Below are positions 43,192 to 52,221 of a stretch of DNA of 64,000 nt, in pieces. Numbering within the stretch: the first letter of the stretch is position 1; each line of letters starts with the position of its first letter. The DNA comes from an uncultured Gardnerella sp. (GTDB taxonomy: Bacteria; Actinomycetota; Actinomycetes; Actinomycetales; Bifidobacteriaceae): contig CAMUFL010000003.1 in assembly GCA_947088155.1 (NCBI GenBank), forward strand, positions 94,518 to 158,517, in the 5' to 3' direction. A model generated the notes under the pieces. That model worked only from the letters and a program-made list of their open reading frames with translations, had not been told where the DNA came from and made no database searches. The position numbers were made by a program, and so were the translations under genes.

Positions 43192-44451
43192 CTAGTCTTC
43201 AACTTCATCTAATTCTTCTTCCATATGCTTTGCTTGCATAGAAAGTAAGAAGCCAGAAACTCCTGCAGCAATAATAGAAGCAACAAGAACGCCAAAACGT
43301 GCTTCAGCAGACAAATCTGCGTCAGAATACGCAAGCGAGGCAATAAGAAGAGAAACAGTGAAACCAATTCCACACGCACATGCTGTAGGCATTAAGTCTA
43401 CTACGCGAAGACCATCAGGAACTTTCAAACCTAGAACACGCTTTGATATCCAAGCAGTTGCCATAATTCCAACAGGTTTACCAACAACAAGAGCAATAGT
43501 GATGGCAATCAAAATTGGCGAGAAGAACAACTCCCAAGTCAATGTTTCAAAATGCACTCCTGTAGCGAAAAGAGCGAAAATTGGAAGAGCCAATAACGCA
43601 GAAACAGGCTGAATTTTTTCACGATAGCGTTCAGCCCGAAGCGTTTTTTCACCATGAACTAAATGCGCCGGAGTTAGCAAACCCACCATTACTCCAGCTA
43701 AAGTTGGATGCACGCCAGCTTCATACATCATAATCCAAGCCATAATTCCTACTATTGCAACCAACGGCCATGGAACGCGCTTCAAACGCACTAAAGTAGT
43801 CCAAACCAAACCGCAAGCAATTACTCCAGCAAACCAATACCATGCGTTAAGAGACGAGAAGAAGACAGCAATAAGTGCTATTCCAAGCAAATCGTCTACT
43901 GTAGCAAGAGTCATAAGAAATGCGCGCAAAGCGTGTGGCAAAGTTTTTGCAAATAAAGCAAGAACAGCAAGAGAGAAAGCTATATCCGTTGCTGTAGGTA
44001 TTGCCCACCCGTCACGAACCATATCAAGCGAAGGTAAAGCGCCAGAAGTAAGACGCATAATCTCCTGCCCAGCATGCAATTCAGAAAATACAGTTACTGT
44101 AGCAACAAACAGCAAAGGAGGCACAATCATTCCACCAACAGCACAAATCATTGGCATTGCAGCTGCGCGAGGGTCAGAAAGCGAACCAGCAATAAGCTCA
44201 TGTTTTAAATCTAAACCAACCGAAAGGAAGAAAATAGTAAGCACGCCATCTTGTACCCAGTGACCAATCGACATGTGTATATTCGTCCACGGAATGCCTA
44301 CATGAGTATGCGATACGGCTTCAAATATTGGTGCGGTTAAAGGAATATTTGCAAGCAATAAGCCGGTAAGAGCGAAACCAAGCATAATTAAGCCAGAAAT
44401 TCGCTCATTATTTGCAATATTGCGTGCTACTCTCCAACTGCGTCGTATCAT
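43192..44451 (-). CDS. nhaA: Na+/H+ antiporter NhaA
   Basis: NhaA expels Na+ in exchange for protons. The 419-residue protein has about twelve membrane helices, the key Asp pair in ATVDDLLGIALIAVFF and ATDIAFSLAVL in helix IV. The C-terminus ends in acidic residues. GGAGG lies upstream of the ATG. It may share transcription with the LOG gene, 50 bp downstream. Confidence 0.95.
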   Translation of the reverse strand: MIRRSWRVARNIANNERISGLIMLGFALTGLLLANIPLTAPIFEAVSHTHVGIPWTNIHMSIGHWVQDGVLTIFFLSVGLDLKHELIAGSLSDPRAAAMPMICAVGGMIVPPLLFVATVTVFSELHAGQEIMRLTSGALPSLDMVRDGWAIPTATDIAFSLAVLALFAKTLPHALRAFLMTLATVDDLLGIALIAVFFSSLNAWYWFAGVIACGLVWTTLVRLKRVPWPLVAIVGIMAWIMMYEAGVHPTLAGVMVGLLTPAHLVHGEKTLRAERYREKIQPVSALLALPIFALFATGVHFETLTWELFFSPILIAITIALVVGKPVGIMATAWISKRVLGLKVPDGLRVVDLMPTACACGIGFTVSLLIASLAYSDADLSAEARFGVLVASIIAAGVSGFLLSMQAKHMEEELDEVED

Positions 44452-44573
44452 ATTGTAAATATTTCCTCCACTAAATGCATTTATAACGTTTATAACGTTT
44501 TATAGTGCAAAATATGTGATTCGCACTTTTAAGTATAACTGAGAGGCATAAACCGAGCGAGTTGCATACGAAT

Positions 44574-44605
44574 TAAAAAAACGCGGAGCAAAAGCTTCGC
44601 GTTTT
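44574..44605 (-). terminator. Rho-independent terminator after tRNA-Arg
   Basis: AAAACGCGGAGC pairs with GCTTCGCGTTTT across a four-base loop, and on the minus strand seven T residues follow directly. It lies 7 bases beyond the tRNA 3' end. Confidence 0.9.
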
Positions 44606-44610
44606 GTTTG

Positions 44611-44684
44611 TGCGCCAGACAGGATTCGAACCTGCAACCTTCTGATCCGTAGTCAGATGCTCTAATCCGTTGGGCTACTGGCGC
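44611..44684 (-). tRNA. tRNA-Arg (anticodon ACG)
   Basis: The 74-base gene folds as a cloverleaf: acceptor GCGCCAG/CTGGCGC with discriminator A, TTCGAATC T loop, and an anticodon stem TCTGA/TCAGA around CTACGGA, giving anticodon ACG (probably read as ICG for CGU/CGC/CGA). The 3' CCA is not encoded. It stands alone between clpP and nhaA with its own terminator. Confidence 0.96.
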
Positions 44685-44758
44685 ATGTTTCCAGCCTCAA
44701 GAACCATGTCCTTGTTTCCGGCAACTTGACTAATATACAACCATCCGCGCTAAAACAC

Positions 44759-44784
44759 AAACCCCGGCGTGTCGACCGGGGTTT
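44759..44784 (-). terminator. Probable terminator after clpP2
   Basis: AAACCCCGG pairs perfectly with CCGGGGTTT around an 8-base loop, and a T-rich run (GTGTTTTAG) follows on the minus strand. It lies 54 bp beyond the clpP2 stop. Confidence 0.75.
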
Positions 44785-44837
44785 GTTGTTAAGAAATGCA
44801 AGAATTGATAAATACTCGCTAAGTTGTAAAGATTGAA

Positions 44838-45512
44838 TTATGCTCTGCGCTCAAGCACTTCGTCAACCATTCCATAAGCTTTAGCTTCTGGAGCAGTCAA
44901 AATAGTATCCACTTCAATATCTTTACGGATGCGCTCAATATCTTGACCAGTATGCTTTGCAAGAGTTGATTCTAACCAAGAACGCAAACGCAACATTTCC
45001 TTAGCTTGAAGCTCAATTTCAGTAGCTTTACCAAAATCTTGACCCATTGCAGGCTGATGGATAAGCACACGAGCATTTGGCAAAATCATGCGCTTACCAG
45101 CAGCTCCAGCAGCAAGAATAATAGCAGCAGCAGAAGCAGCCTGACCTAAGCAAACAGTTTGAACATCTGGATTAATGTATTGCATTGTGTCATAAATCGC
45201 AGTCATAGCAGTCATCGAACCGCCAGGTGAATTAATGTACATCATCACATCGCGATCAGAATCCATGCTTTCTAAAACAAGCAACTGAGCCATAATGTCG
45301 TCAGCAGAAGTGTCATCTACTTGCACACCCATGAAAATAATGCGATCTTCAAACAGCTTAGTGTAAGGATCTTGCGTTTTCATGCCATATGGAGTTTGCT
45401 CGCCAAATTGAGGCAACACGTAACGATTAGTAATGCGCTGAGCAGAAGTAACGCCGCCAAAACCAGCTAAACGCTCAGCACGCGCAACAAACTTTGCTTC
45501 TTCACTTGCCAT
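44838..45512 (-). CDS. clpP2: ATP-dependent Clp protease proteolytic subunit (second of pair)
   Basis: This 224-residue ClpP has the catalytic Ser in GQAASAAAIILAAG, His in LIHQPAMG and Asp in the C-terminal EVDTILTAPEA region, with an N-terminal extension typical of the actinobacterial ClpP2. It starts 2 bp after clpP1 with GAGGAG upstream. In Actinobacteria the two subunits form a mixed ClpP1P2 tetradecamer, so both are probably needed. Confidence 0.95.
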   Translation of the reverse strand: MASEEAKFVARAERLAGFGGVTSAQRITNRYVLPQFGEQTPYGMKTQDPYTKLFEDRIIFMGVQVDDTSADDIMAQLLVLESMDSDRDVMMYINSPGGSMTAMTAIYDTMQYINPDVQTVCLGQAASAAAIILAAGAAGKRMILPNARVLIHQPAMGQDFGKATEIELQAKEMLRLRSWLESTLAKHTGQDIERIRKDIEVDTILTAPEAKAYGMVDEVLERRA

Positions 45513-45514
45513 AA

Positions 45515-46126
45515 TTACTCCTCACCGCGCATAGAAGCAGGAGTGGTCACAATTTTATCTACGAAACCATACTCCAAAGCTTGCTGAGCTGTAAACCAGT
45601 GATCGTATTCGTTATCTCGGTAAATTTCCTCTACCGTATGACCAGTCTGCTTTGCAGTCAATTCAGAAAGCGTTTTTTTCATATCCATAATAAGCTCTGC
45701 GTTAATTCGCACATCCGTAGCAGTGCCACCGACACCGCCAGAAGGTTGATGCATAAGCACACGAGCATGTGAGGTAATATAACGCTTACCAGGAGTGCCA
45801 GAACTAAGCAAGAACTGACCCATAGATGCAGCCATGCCAACAGCAATAGTTGCAACATCTGGCTCAATTAATTGCATAGTATCGTAAATTGCCATACCAG
45901 CAGTAATTGAACCTCCAGGCGAATTAATATACAACCAAATATCCTTCTTAGGATCTTCCGCAGCAAGCATTAACATTTGCGCGCAAATAACATTGGCATT
46001 CTCGTCTTTTACTTCAGATCCCAACCAAATAATGCGATCTTTTAGCAACCGATTAAAAATAGAATCAGTTGATGTAGGCGCTTCAGCCTGTTCCATCACA
46101 GGAGAAGCTGTAAAAAGCTCAGTCAC
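45515..46126 (-). CDS. clpP1: ATP-dependent Clp protease proteolytic subunit (first of pair)
   Basis: This 203-residue ClpP has the catalytic Ser in GMAASMGQFLLSSG, His in LMHQPSGG and Asp in the ERDNEYDHWFTAQQA region. The start is GTG after AAGGAG. It is the first gene of clpP1-clpP2. Trigger factor, often directly upstream, lies 2.6 kb away, separated by two inserted genes. Confidence 0.95.
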   Translation of the reverse strand: MTELFTASPVMEQAEAPTSTDSIFNRLLKDRIIWLGSEVKDENANVICAQMLMLAAEDPKKDIWLYINSPGGSITAGMAIYDTMQLIEPDVATIAVGMAASMGQFLLSSGTPGKRYITSHARVLMHQPSGGVGGTATDVRINAELIMDMKKTLSELTAKQTGHTVEEIYRDNEYDHWFTAQQALEYGFVDKIVTTPASMRGEE

Positions 46127-46340
46127 TATATCTCCTTGTTACCACGTAATTATTTCTACACTACCTTGTGCGCATGACCGCATAGAAAATATTGCGAATA
46201 TGATTTGAATTGAATGTTTTACGCCAAATTTCTAAAATTTTATTCATATCAACAGATGTAATTTTTACTTATTACCTCACGTTAGTATGCATTATTGAGT
46301 ATATTTTTATTGGATTATCAATTCATTATAAGGAGTAATT

Positions 46341-47051
46341 ATGGATCCTAACCAATTGCCAGACAACAACTACTCGCCTGCTCCGATGCCAAATAACGAG
46401 TATCCAAATAATGGTTACCAAAATAATACATACCCAAATAATGTAAATCCAAATAACGGATACCAGAACAACAATTACCCTAATAATGTAAATCCAAATA
46501 ATGGTTACCAACCAAACTTATATCAGAATAATCAACAACCAGTCAACAACTATCCTGCAAACGCTTATCCAAATGCAACAAATACAAGTGCTCATAAGTC
46601 AAAATACATTTGGCTTATTGTTGTCATAGTAGTAGCAATAGTTGCAGTAGGTGGCTACGTAATTTCAACTAATCTTAAACCGCATTACAATTGCGCTGCA
46701 CCAAAAAGCGCAAATATTGAAGAATACGTACATTGCCATCCAGAAGAAGCTAAAAAACTCACTAATGGATTTAATGATGCCACTAGCAGCTCACCATTCA
46801 ACATAACGTTTGACACTAAAGGTGATCAGCTCAATATAAATGCAAAGTTCAAAAGGCACCTATCTGATTTAGAAATTACAGCGTTAAAGACTGGAATGCA
46901 AACATACGGCGATAGCCTCTCGAACTTGATGCCACAATCAGCATCGGATGAAATGAAAGAAAAAATTATTGCACCAATACGCATACATTTCTCCTTCTCA
47001 AACGATGATGGAACTTTTATCGCAGATAAAGAATTCAGTTCTAATAATTAA
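46341..47051 (+). CDS. Asn-rich single-pass membrane protein
   Basis: This 236-residue protein has an N-terminal Asn/Pro/Tyr/Gln tail with a 15-residue tandem repeat NNGYQNNxYPNNVNP (residues 23-52, plus a partial third), a membrane helix at about 89-108 after HKSK, and an extracellular C-terminal domain of about 125 residues. The tail is likely cytosolic. The outer domain (ITFDTKGDQLNINAKF) resembles DUF4854-like lipoproteins, weakly. AAGGAG precedes ATG. It lies between the divergent clpP1 and the convergent ClC gene. Confidence 0.72.
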   Translation: MDPNQLPDNNYSPAPMPNNEYPNNGYQNNTYPNNVNPNNGYQNNNYPNNVNPNNGYQPNLYQNNQQPVNNYPANAYPNATNTSAHKSKYIWLIVVIVVAIVAVGGYVISTNLKPHYNCAAPKSANIEEYVHCHPEEAKKLTNGFNDATSSSPFNITFDTKGDQLNINAKFKRHLSDLEITALKTGMQTYGDSLSNLMPQSASDEMKEKIIAPIRIHFSFSNDDGTFIADKEFSSNN

Positions 47052-47102
47052 TTAAAAAATAACTAAAATAACCAACATAACTAAAAAATATTTACTAATA
47101 AC

Positions 47103-47143
47103 AAATGCGCCTTTGCTAATACTGAACTAGCATAGGCGCATTT
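47103..47143. terminator. Bidirectional terminator between two convergent genes
   Basis: AAATGCGCCT and TGCTA pair with TAGCA and AGGCGCATTT. T-rich tracts flank both sides, so it can serve the Asn-rich membrane protein (plus) and the ClC gene (minus). Confidence 0.85.
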
Positions 47144-47184
47144 ATTTTGCACATATTGTATTTTCCATACTAAAAATTCAAACA

Positions 47185-48582
47185 TTATTTGCGCATAAAA
47201 ATTTTTGGTATTATCGCTATGCTTCTAGATACAGCACAAGAAACAGCCATCGGAATAATCATAATCATAGGCACATTCACTAATTGCGCTACCAAAAAAA
47301 GCGCAAACCACAATGACTTTCGGCTTGCAGTTAGCAGACTTGCAGCGCCAAAAATAGCAGCTATTATCAATAATTTTGGCTGACTTGATAACATGCCACC
47401 AACAACTGGAATGTTCATACTTATAAAACCTACGATCAGCCCTACGCAAGCCCCAGACGACATACTCGGCTGAAGCACACCACCACTTGCGCCAGCTCGA
47501 AGAGTGCAACTTGTTAAAATTATTTTTGCAACAAATAGTAGAAGCAAAGTTACCAAAGAGTTTTTGTCAATTGCAATACTTGTTTTTGCAATATTATATG
47601 CGTATTGTGCTAAAGCTCTGCCATTGCCCATAATTGCTGGATTCCACGATGCAACTAATCCCGTTACTAAGCCCATTAATGGCAAAAAATATAAGATTTG
47701 GTAATTGTGAGCACACTTAGAGCGAGCCCAACGAATCATCTTATGGAAAAGAATACCCACAATACCGCAAGCAATGCCAACTATAATTGCAAGCAGCAAC
47801 ACAGTAGTGTTGACAATATGGATGTCATTAAGACTTGGCAAACAATAGTAAGGTTCATCCCCAAGCACAAAAATAGTAGTCAATGATGCAATTTCACTTA
47901 TACATAACGCAATAGCAAAAATACCAAATTTTTGTATAAGCCAATACCATTTCAAACGCTTTAAAGAAGATTTCGATTCGTGAGAAAAACGTGGAATTGC
48001 AACCAAACCTAGTGCCATAATCGCACCCGCTATTGGAGCGCGATAAACTCCAGCTAAACCAGCACCAGCAGCACTTGCAACCAAAACGCGAGCTTGAAAT
48101 TCACTGACTCGAATAAAGCAGAGTAACTTCTGAGTGAGCATTGCAGCTAATTCTCGAGGCGCAACTTCTCTACCTAAACTTGCGCCAGAAGCAACTATAA
48201 AAATTTGTAAACATACATGGATAATCGTCGTATTAAATGGCATCGATTGGCCACTAACAGCATGAGCTATATCGACAATATGATTAGAAGATTTTGTCCA
48301 TAACCACATCCAAATAATTGCAGCAACAGACATCACAATTAATACAACAGCAACGTAGTGCAATATTGGCAATCCAACTGGCGAAGGTTTAAGAGCGGAT
48401 TCTGAAAATCCGAACATTACGTTTTGCACAGCATGTAGTAACAGAGTTAATAATATTGCACCAACCCCAGCCATAACTGCAACAAAAAAGGCAATAAGAC
48501 TTAATCGTAAACATGTAAAAACGTAGCTCAAACACTTACAAAGTTTTTTACTGCCTACTATTTGCAAATTGCGTTTTTCCAT
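47185..48582 (-). CDS. ClC family chloride transporter
   Basis: This 465-residue protein has about ten to twelve membrane segments. The selectivity-filter region is GASLGREVAP, which keeps the gating Glu but replaces the usual GREGP by GREVAP, and GASGGVLQPSMSSGA, equivalent to GGIFxPSL, is present. It is probably a Cl-/H+ exchanger or a related anion transporter involved in pH or osmotic balance. AAGGAAGG lies ten bases before the ATG. There are no C-terminal CBS domains. Confidence 0.88.
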   Translation of the reverse strand: MEKRNLQIVGSKKLCKCLSYVFTCLRLSLIAFFVAVMAGVGAILLTLLLHAVQNVMFGFSESALKPSPVGLPILHYVAVVLIVMSVAAIIWMWLWTKSSNHIVDIAHAVSGQSMPFNTTIIHVCLQIFIVASGASLGREVAPRELAAMLTQKLLCFIRVSEFQARVLVASAAGAGLAGVYRAPIAGAIMALGLVAIPRFSHESKSSLKRLKWYWLIQKFGIFAIALCISEIASLTTIFVLGDEPYYCLPSLNDIHIVNTTVLLLAIIVGIACGIVGILFHKMIRWARSKCAHNYQILYFLPLMGLVTGLVASWNPAIMGNGRALAQYAYNIAKTSIAIDKNSLVTLLLLFVAKIILTSCTLRAGASGGVLQPSMSSGACVGLIVGFISMNIPVVGGMLSSQPKLLIIAAIFGAASLLTASRKSLWFALFLVAQLVNVPMIMIIPMAVSCAVSRSIAIIPKIFMRK

Positions 48583-48657
48583 TAGCAGCAGCCTTCCTTA
48601 TGTTATTTGTTTTTAATTTTATTTGTTTTCATTTATTTAAAGTATAACAACAACACA

Positions 48658-48685
48658 AAAACCCAGAGCAAAAGCCCTGGGTTTT
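48658..48685 (-). terminator. Rho-independent terminator after tig
   Basis: AAAACCCAG pairs with CTGGGTTTT around GAGCAAAAGCC (with an inner GC/GC pairing), and a T run follows on the minus strand. It lies 44 bp beyond the tig stop. Confidence 0.85.
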
Positions 48686-48728
48686 AGCAAATATGAGAAA
48701 GTATAAACTTTCTCTTGTTTGAAAAATA

Positions 48729-50078
48729 CTACTTAGAAAGTTCGTCAGCAACTTCTGCAGCAGCAGAAGCAGCCTTCACGCTTTCGTCTTCGTCATCATC
48801 CTCAGACAAGAATGCACTCAAGTCAAGAGCTTCTCCGCCGGAAACGAACTTTACAGCACGCATACCAGCAAGCAAGCCCTTAGAACGAGCAACCTCCTGC
48901 ACGGCAGAACCAAGCTGACCGTTGTTAACGATTGCGTTAATGAACTGGTTTGGATCCATGCCGTACTGCTGAGCAACAGAAACCAAGAAGTTGGTGACGT
49001 CAGCCTGGGAAACAGTCACATCCATCTGTTCAGCCAAAGCGTCAAGAACCATCTGGTCGCGAAGTTCCTTCTCAGCAGCCTGCTGAGCTTCGTCCTTCTG
49101 CTTCTTGGTAGCTTTTTCAGGATCAGGGGTCATGCCCTTCAAATGCTCTGAAACAGCCTTGTCCAAAACGCCCTTTGGCACAGGAATTTCAACTTCTTCC
49201 TGAAGCTTAACAAGGAATGCGTCACGGGCATTAGTTGCCTGACGACCTTCAGCAGCCTGCTCGCAAGCCTTGCGAATATCTGCCTTCAATTCCTTCAAAG
49301 TATCAAACTCGGAAGCTTCCTGAGCAAAATCATCATCAAGCTCTGGCAATTCCTGAGTCTTTACGGAATTAACCTTAACTTTAATCTGAGCCTTCTCGCC
49401 CTTGTGCTTGCCGGACTCGAGAGTACCTTCAAAGGTGGTTTCTTCACCGGCGGAAAGGCTATCCAAAGCCTCATCCAAACCGTCAAGCAACACACCGGAA
49501 CCGATTTCGTAGCTTACGCCCTCTTGTGCATCAACTACTTCGTCATCGATACGAGCTTCCAAATCAATGTTAGTGTAATCACCCTTAGCTGCAGGACGAT
49601 CAACACCAACCAAAGTAGCAAAACGCTGACGGAGGCTTTCTAAGCGCTCCTTGACATCCTTGTCGGAAACCTTTGGCTTCTCAACTTCAATCTCAACGCC
49701 CTTGAACTTGTTCAACTTGAAATCTGGACGACGCTCAACTGTTGCTACAAACTTAAGACTTGCATCTGCATCAGTCGACGTTGGAACTTCCTGAACGTCA
49801 AATTCTGGCTGATCCATTGGGCGGATCTTCTTTTCTTCCAAAGCCCTGGAATAAAGCTCTGGTACAGCGGAATTTACGGCTTCGCCAGCAACAGCTGCGA
49901 AACCGACGCGCTGATCTACAATCTTGCCTGGCACATGTCCCTTACGGAAACCTGGCACGTTAATTTGCTTAGCAATCTCCTTACGAGCTTCTTCCAAGAA
50001 TGGTTTGAAGTCTTCGAGATCTGCGGTAATGGTGAGCTTAACTTTAGTTGGCTCAAGATTCCTGACGCTGATTTTCAC
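48729..50078 (-). CDS. tig: Trigger factor
   Basis: This ribosome-associated chaperone and peptidyl-prolyl isomerase has the ribosome-binding motif GFRKGHVPGKIV near residue 45, a central FKBP domain (about 155-240) and a helical C-terminal chaperone domain. The 449-residue length is normal; the tail is acidic. The start is GTG with AGGAG upstream. It is downstream of rnd by 53 bp. Confidence 0.96.
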   Translation of the reverse strand: MKISVRNLEPTKVKLTITADLEDFKPFLEEARKEIAKQINVPGFRKGHVPGKIVDQRVGFAAVAGEAVNSAVPELYSRALEEKKIRPMDQPEFDVQEVPTSTDADASLKFVATVERRPDFKLNKFKGVEIEVEKPKVSDKDVKERLESLRQRFATLVGVDRPAAKGDYTNIDLEARIDDEVVDAQEGVSYEIGSGVLLDGLDEALDSLSAGEETTFEGTLESGKHKGEKAQIKVKVNSVKTQELPELDDDFAQEASEFDTLKELKADIRKACEQAAEGRQATNARDAFLVKLQEEVEIPVPKGVLDKAVSEHLKGMTPDPEKATKKQKDEAQQAAEKELRDQMVLDALAEQMDVTVSQADVTNFLVSVAQQYGMDPNQFINAIVNNGQLGSAVQEVARSKGLLAGMRAVKFVSGGEALDLSAFLSEDDDEDESVKAASAAAEVADELSK

Positions 50079-50131
50079 GCTTGCGCTCCTGAAATTACGT
50101 TTTTTCTAGCTTCTGCCGTATGGCACAACCG

Positions 50132-51562
50132 TTACATGATAGCGCGAGTTACGGACTCAGCTACCAATCGGGTTTGCCATTCGCGAGCGCCATGCTCACT
50201 TAGGAATGTTTTAACATCAATATCTTGCGCATCATCATGCCAGCAAAGATTACGAATAATCTGCGGTTTGATAATAATTTCTGCAGGAGTATGAGTGTAT
50301 TCAGAAATTTGATTTAACTCAGCTTTTACTCTTTGTAAACGCTCATAACGCTTAGGGTGATGTTCTCGCCAATATTTCATAGATCTAGGAGCGCTTTGGG
50401 AATCTTGCATATCCTGTAAATACTGCGAATCTGACGAATCATGGCAATCCTGACAATCGTTAGAACCTTGTGACTCGTCAGTATCTGTTGATTTAAGTAC
50501 GCTCGTTTTACGAGATTCGCGCGAATTAAGTTGAATAGCTCCATTCGGTAATACTGGATGCACATCATCCATAGCTGTTTCACCAGATTTAGCGCGCAAA
50601 ATAGCATTCTCTATAACGTTTTTCCAAATAGATGGTTTAATTTTGCGCTGAATTGGAGCGTAACGCTCGAACATTTTGTCTTGCTCACTGCCAGTGTGTA
50701 CTCGCACTCGCTCATTCAAAGAACGAATAGCACGAAACGCGCGCGCATTACTAGGTTTACGCTTACCAGCTTCAATAATCGCAGCGTCAGAAAGTAGAAG
50801 AGTTGGCGCAATATCATATTCACGCGCTAAAGCATCTCGCCTTTGCCACAATGCTTTCGCAATAACTAAACCAACACGATCGTGCATAAGCACACTTATA
50901 TGCGATATTTTAAGCCATGGACGCGGATGCGGAGCTTTCTTTTGTGCACCCTTACTAAGTAAGTGTTTAAATTCTTCTTCCGCCCAAGAAAGTTTACCTT
51001 GCTTTTTTAGCTCACCGCGCATTACTTCTTCTAGCTCAATAAGTAATTCAACGTCTAAAGCCGCGTAATTTCGCCAATCTCTAGGAAGTGGACGATAAGA
51101 CCAGTCCGCTGCGGAATGTTCTTTTGCGAGGGTCAAACCCAAATAATATTCAGTTACAGAGCTTAAACCAAAGCGCTTTCTACCAAGTAATTTAGCCGCA
51201 ATCTCGGTATCGAATAAAGCACGAGGACGCAAACCAATATCGAAAAATCCTGGCAAATCTTGCATCGAATCGTGGATAATCCAAGGCGCATCTCCTACTG
51301 CCTTGTTAAATTCGTTCCAATCGGCTCCAAGTTTTGTAAGTTCTATTGGATCCAGTAACCCGATTCCTGCACCTTTGCGTTTAAACTGAATCAGCCAATC
51401 TTCATGACCATATCTAAAACCGGAAGCTCGCTCAGCATCTGCAGCTAAAGAACCGGAACCTGATGCCAACAAGCTGCAATAATCTTTATATGCTTCAAGC
51501 GTATCAATGACTTCTGGAACTCCTTCTCTAGGCTCTTTTAAAAGCTTTGGTTCCTCGTTCAA
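50132..51562 (-). CDS. rnd: Ribonuclease D-like 3'-5' exonuclease
   Basis: This 476-residue enzyme trims tRNA 3' ends. The DEDDy exonuclease acidic residues are in ADAERASGF, IIHDSMQDLPG and NYAALDVELL (YxxxD). HRDC domains follow. A low-complexity segment of Ser/Asp/Gln/Cys tripeptides (xQD-type; about residues 360-390) is encoded by a degenerate 9-bp tandem repeat and lies between the HRDC region and the C-terminus. The start is TTG with GGGAGG five bases upstream. Confidence 0.9.
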   Translation of the reverse strand: MNEEPKLLKEPREGVPEVIDTLEAYKDYCSLLASGSGSLAADAERASGFRYGHEDWLIQFKRKGAGIGLLDPIELTKLGADWNEFNKAVGDAPWIIHDSMQDLPGFFDIGLRPRALFDTEIAAKLLGRKRFGLSSVTEYYLGLTLAKEHSAADWSYRPLPRDWRNYAALDVELLIELEEVMRGELKKQGKLSWAEEEFKHLLSKGAQKKAPHPRPWLKISHISVLMHDRVGLVIAKALWQRRDALAREYDIAPTLLLSDAAIIEAGKRKPSNARAFRAIRSLNERVRVHTGSEQDKMFERYAPIQRKIKPSIWKNVIENAILRAKSGETAMDDVHPVLPNGAIQLNSRESRKTSVLKSTDTDESQGSNDCQDCHDSSDSQYLQDMQDSQSAPRSMKYWREHHPKRYERLQRVKAELNQISEYTHTPAEIIIKPQIIRNLCWHDDAQDIDVKTFLSEHGAREWQTRLVAESVTRAIM

Positions 51563-51653
51563 GTACGCCTCCCGATTTGCATGCTTTAGCCAAATTCTTA
51601 CGTTTTTTGCAAAATATTCTGTAGTTTTTACAAGATATCCGTAAAAAATATTT

Positions 51654-51691
51654 AAGCCGTGTTATAGATTATGCATCTTTTAACACGGCTT
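51654..51691 (-). terminator. Rho-independent terminator after the small membrane protein gene
   Basis: AAGCCGTGTTA pairs perfectly with TAACACGGCTT (11 bp, 16-base loop) and is followed on the minus strand by an AT-rich tail ending in TTTTTT. Confidence 0.75.
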
Positions 51692-51744
51692 CAACTTTCG
51701 CACACAACTACGACTATTCAAAAAATAAATAATCAATTAAATAA

Positions 51745-52116
51745 TCAATCTGTTTTATTGTTTGCTATTTCGTCATTTATGCGTTTAACAAGCTTAGTTT
51801 TAAGGAATCTAGTAAGAGTAAATGCGACTGCCGAAACTAAAACTGTTGGGATAACGTAGACAGTATGTAAACCTAAATCTCTTATTGGGAAAGTGGCAAG
51901 TTCTGTAGCAATGGTTATAGCAATAGATATTATTGGCACTTCAATAAGAAGTTTCTTATCGAAAGCCGCAACGATATTTATCGGCAACAAAATTATCGGC
52001 AAAACAATTAAAATAATAAGCGCTGTGCCAAAGCCAAACTGATCGTTACACCGTGCAAAAATAGCTAACGCTAATGCAAAAGCTAATGCAATCCAACAAC
52101 CTATTCTGCGCTTCAT
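51745..52116 (-). CDS. Hypothetical small membrane protein
   Basis: This 123-residue protein has three or four membrane segments and basic ends. The ATG at 52116 has AAAGGA eight bases upstream, so it is probably real and the frame upstream of it is not used. I do not recognise the family. It stands between pflA and rnd with its own terminator. Confidence 0.65.
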   Translation of the reverse strand: MKRRIGCWIALAFALALAIFARCNDQFGFGTALIILIVLPIILLPINIVAAFDKKLLIEVPIISIAITIATELATFPIRDLGLHTVYVIPTVLVSAVAFTLTRFLKTKLVKRINDEIANNKTD

Positions 52117-52221
52117 TGCGTATCCTTTCTCTAAAAAGGGTGTTTGTGTAATTATACAAAATCCTTTAAAAAAAAAACAATACAATACGCAAAAATTGCC
52201 TAAAACGCATCGAGGTTCAGT

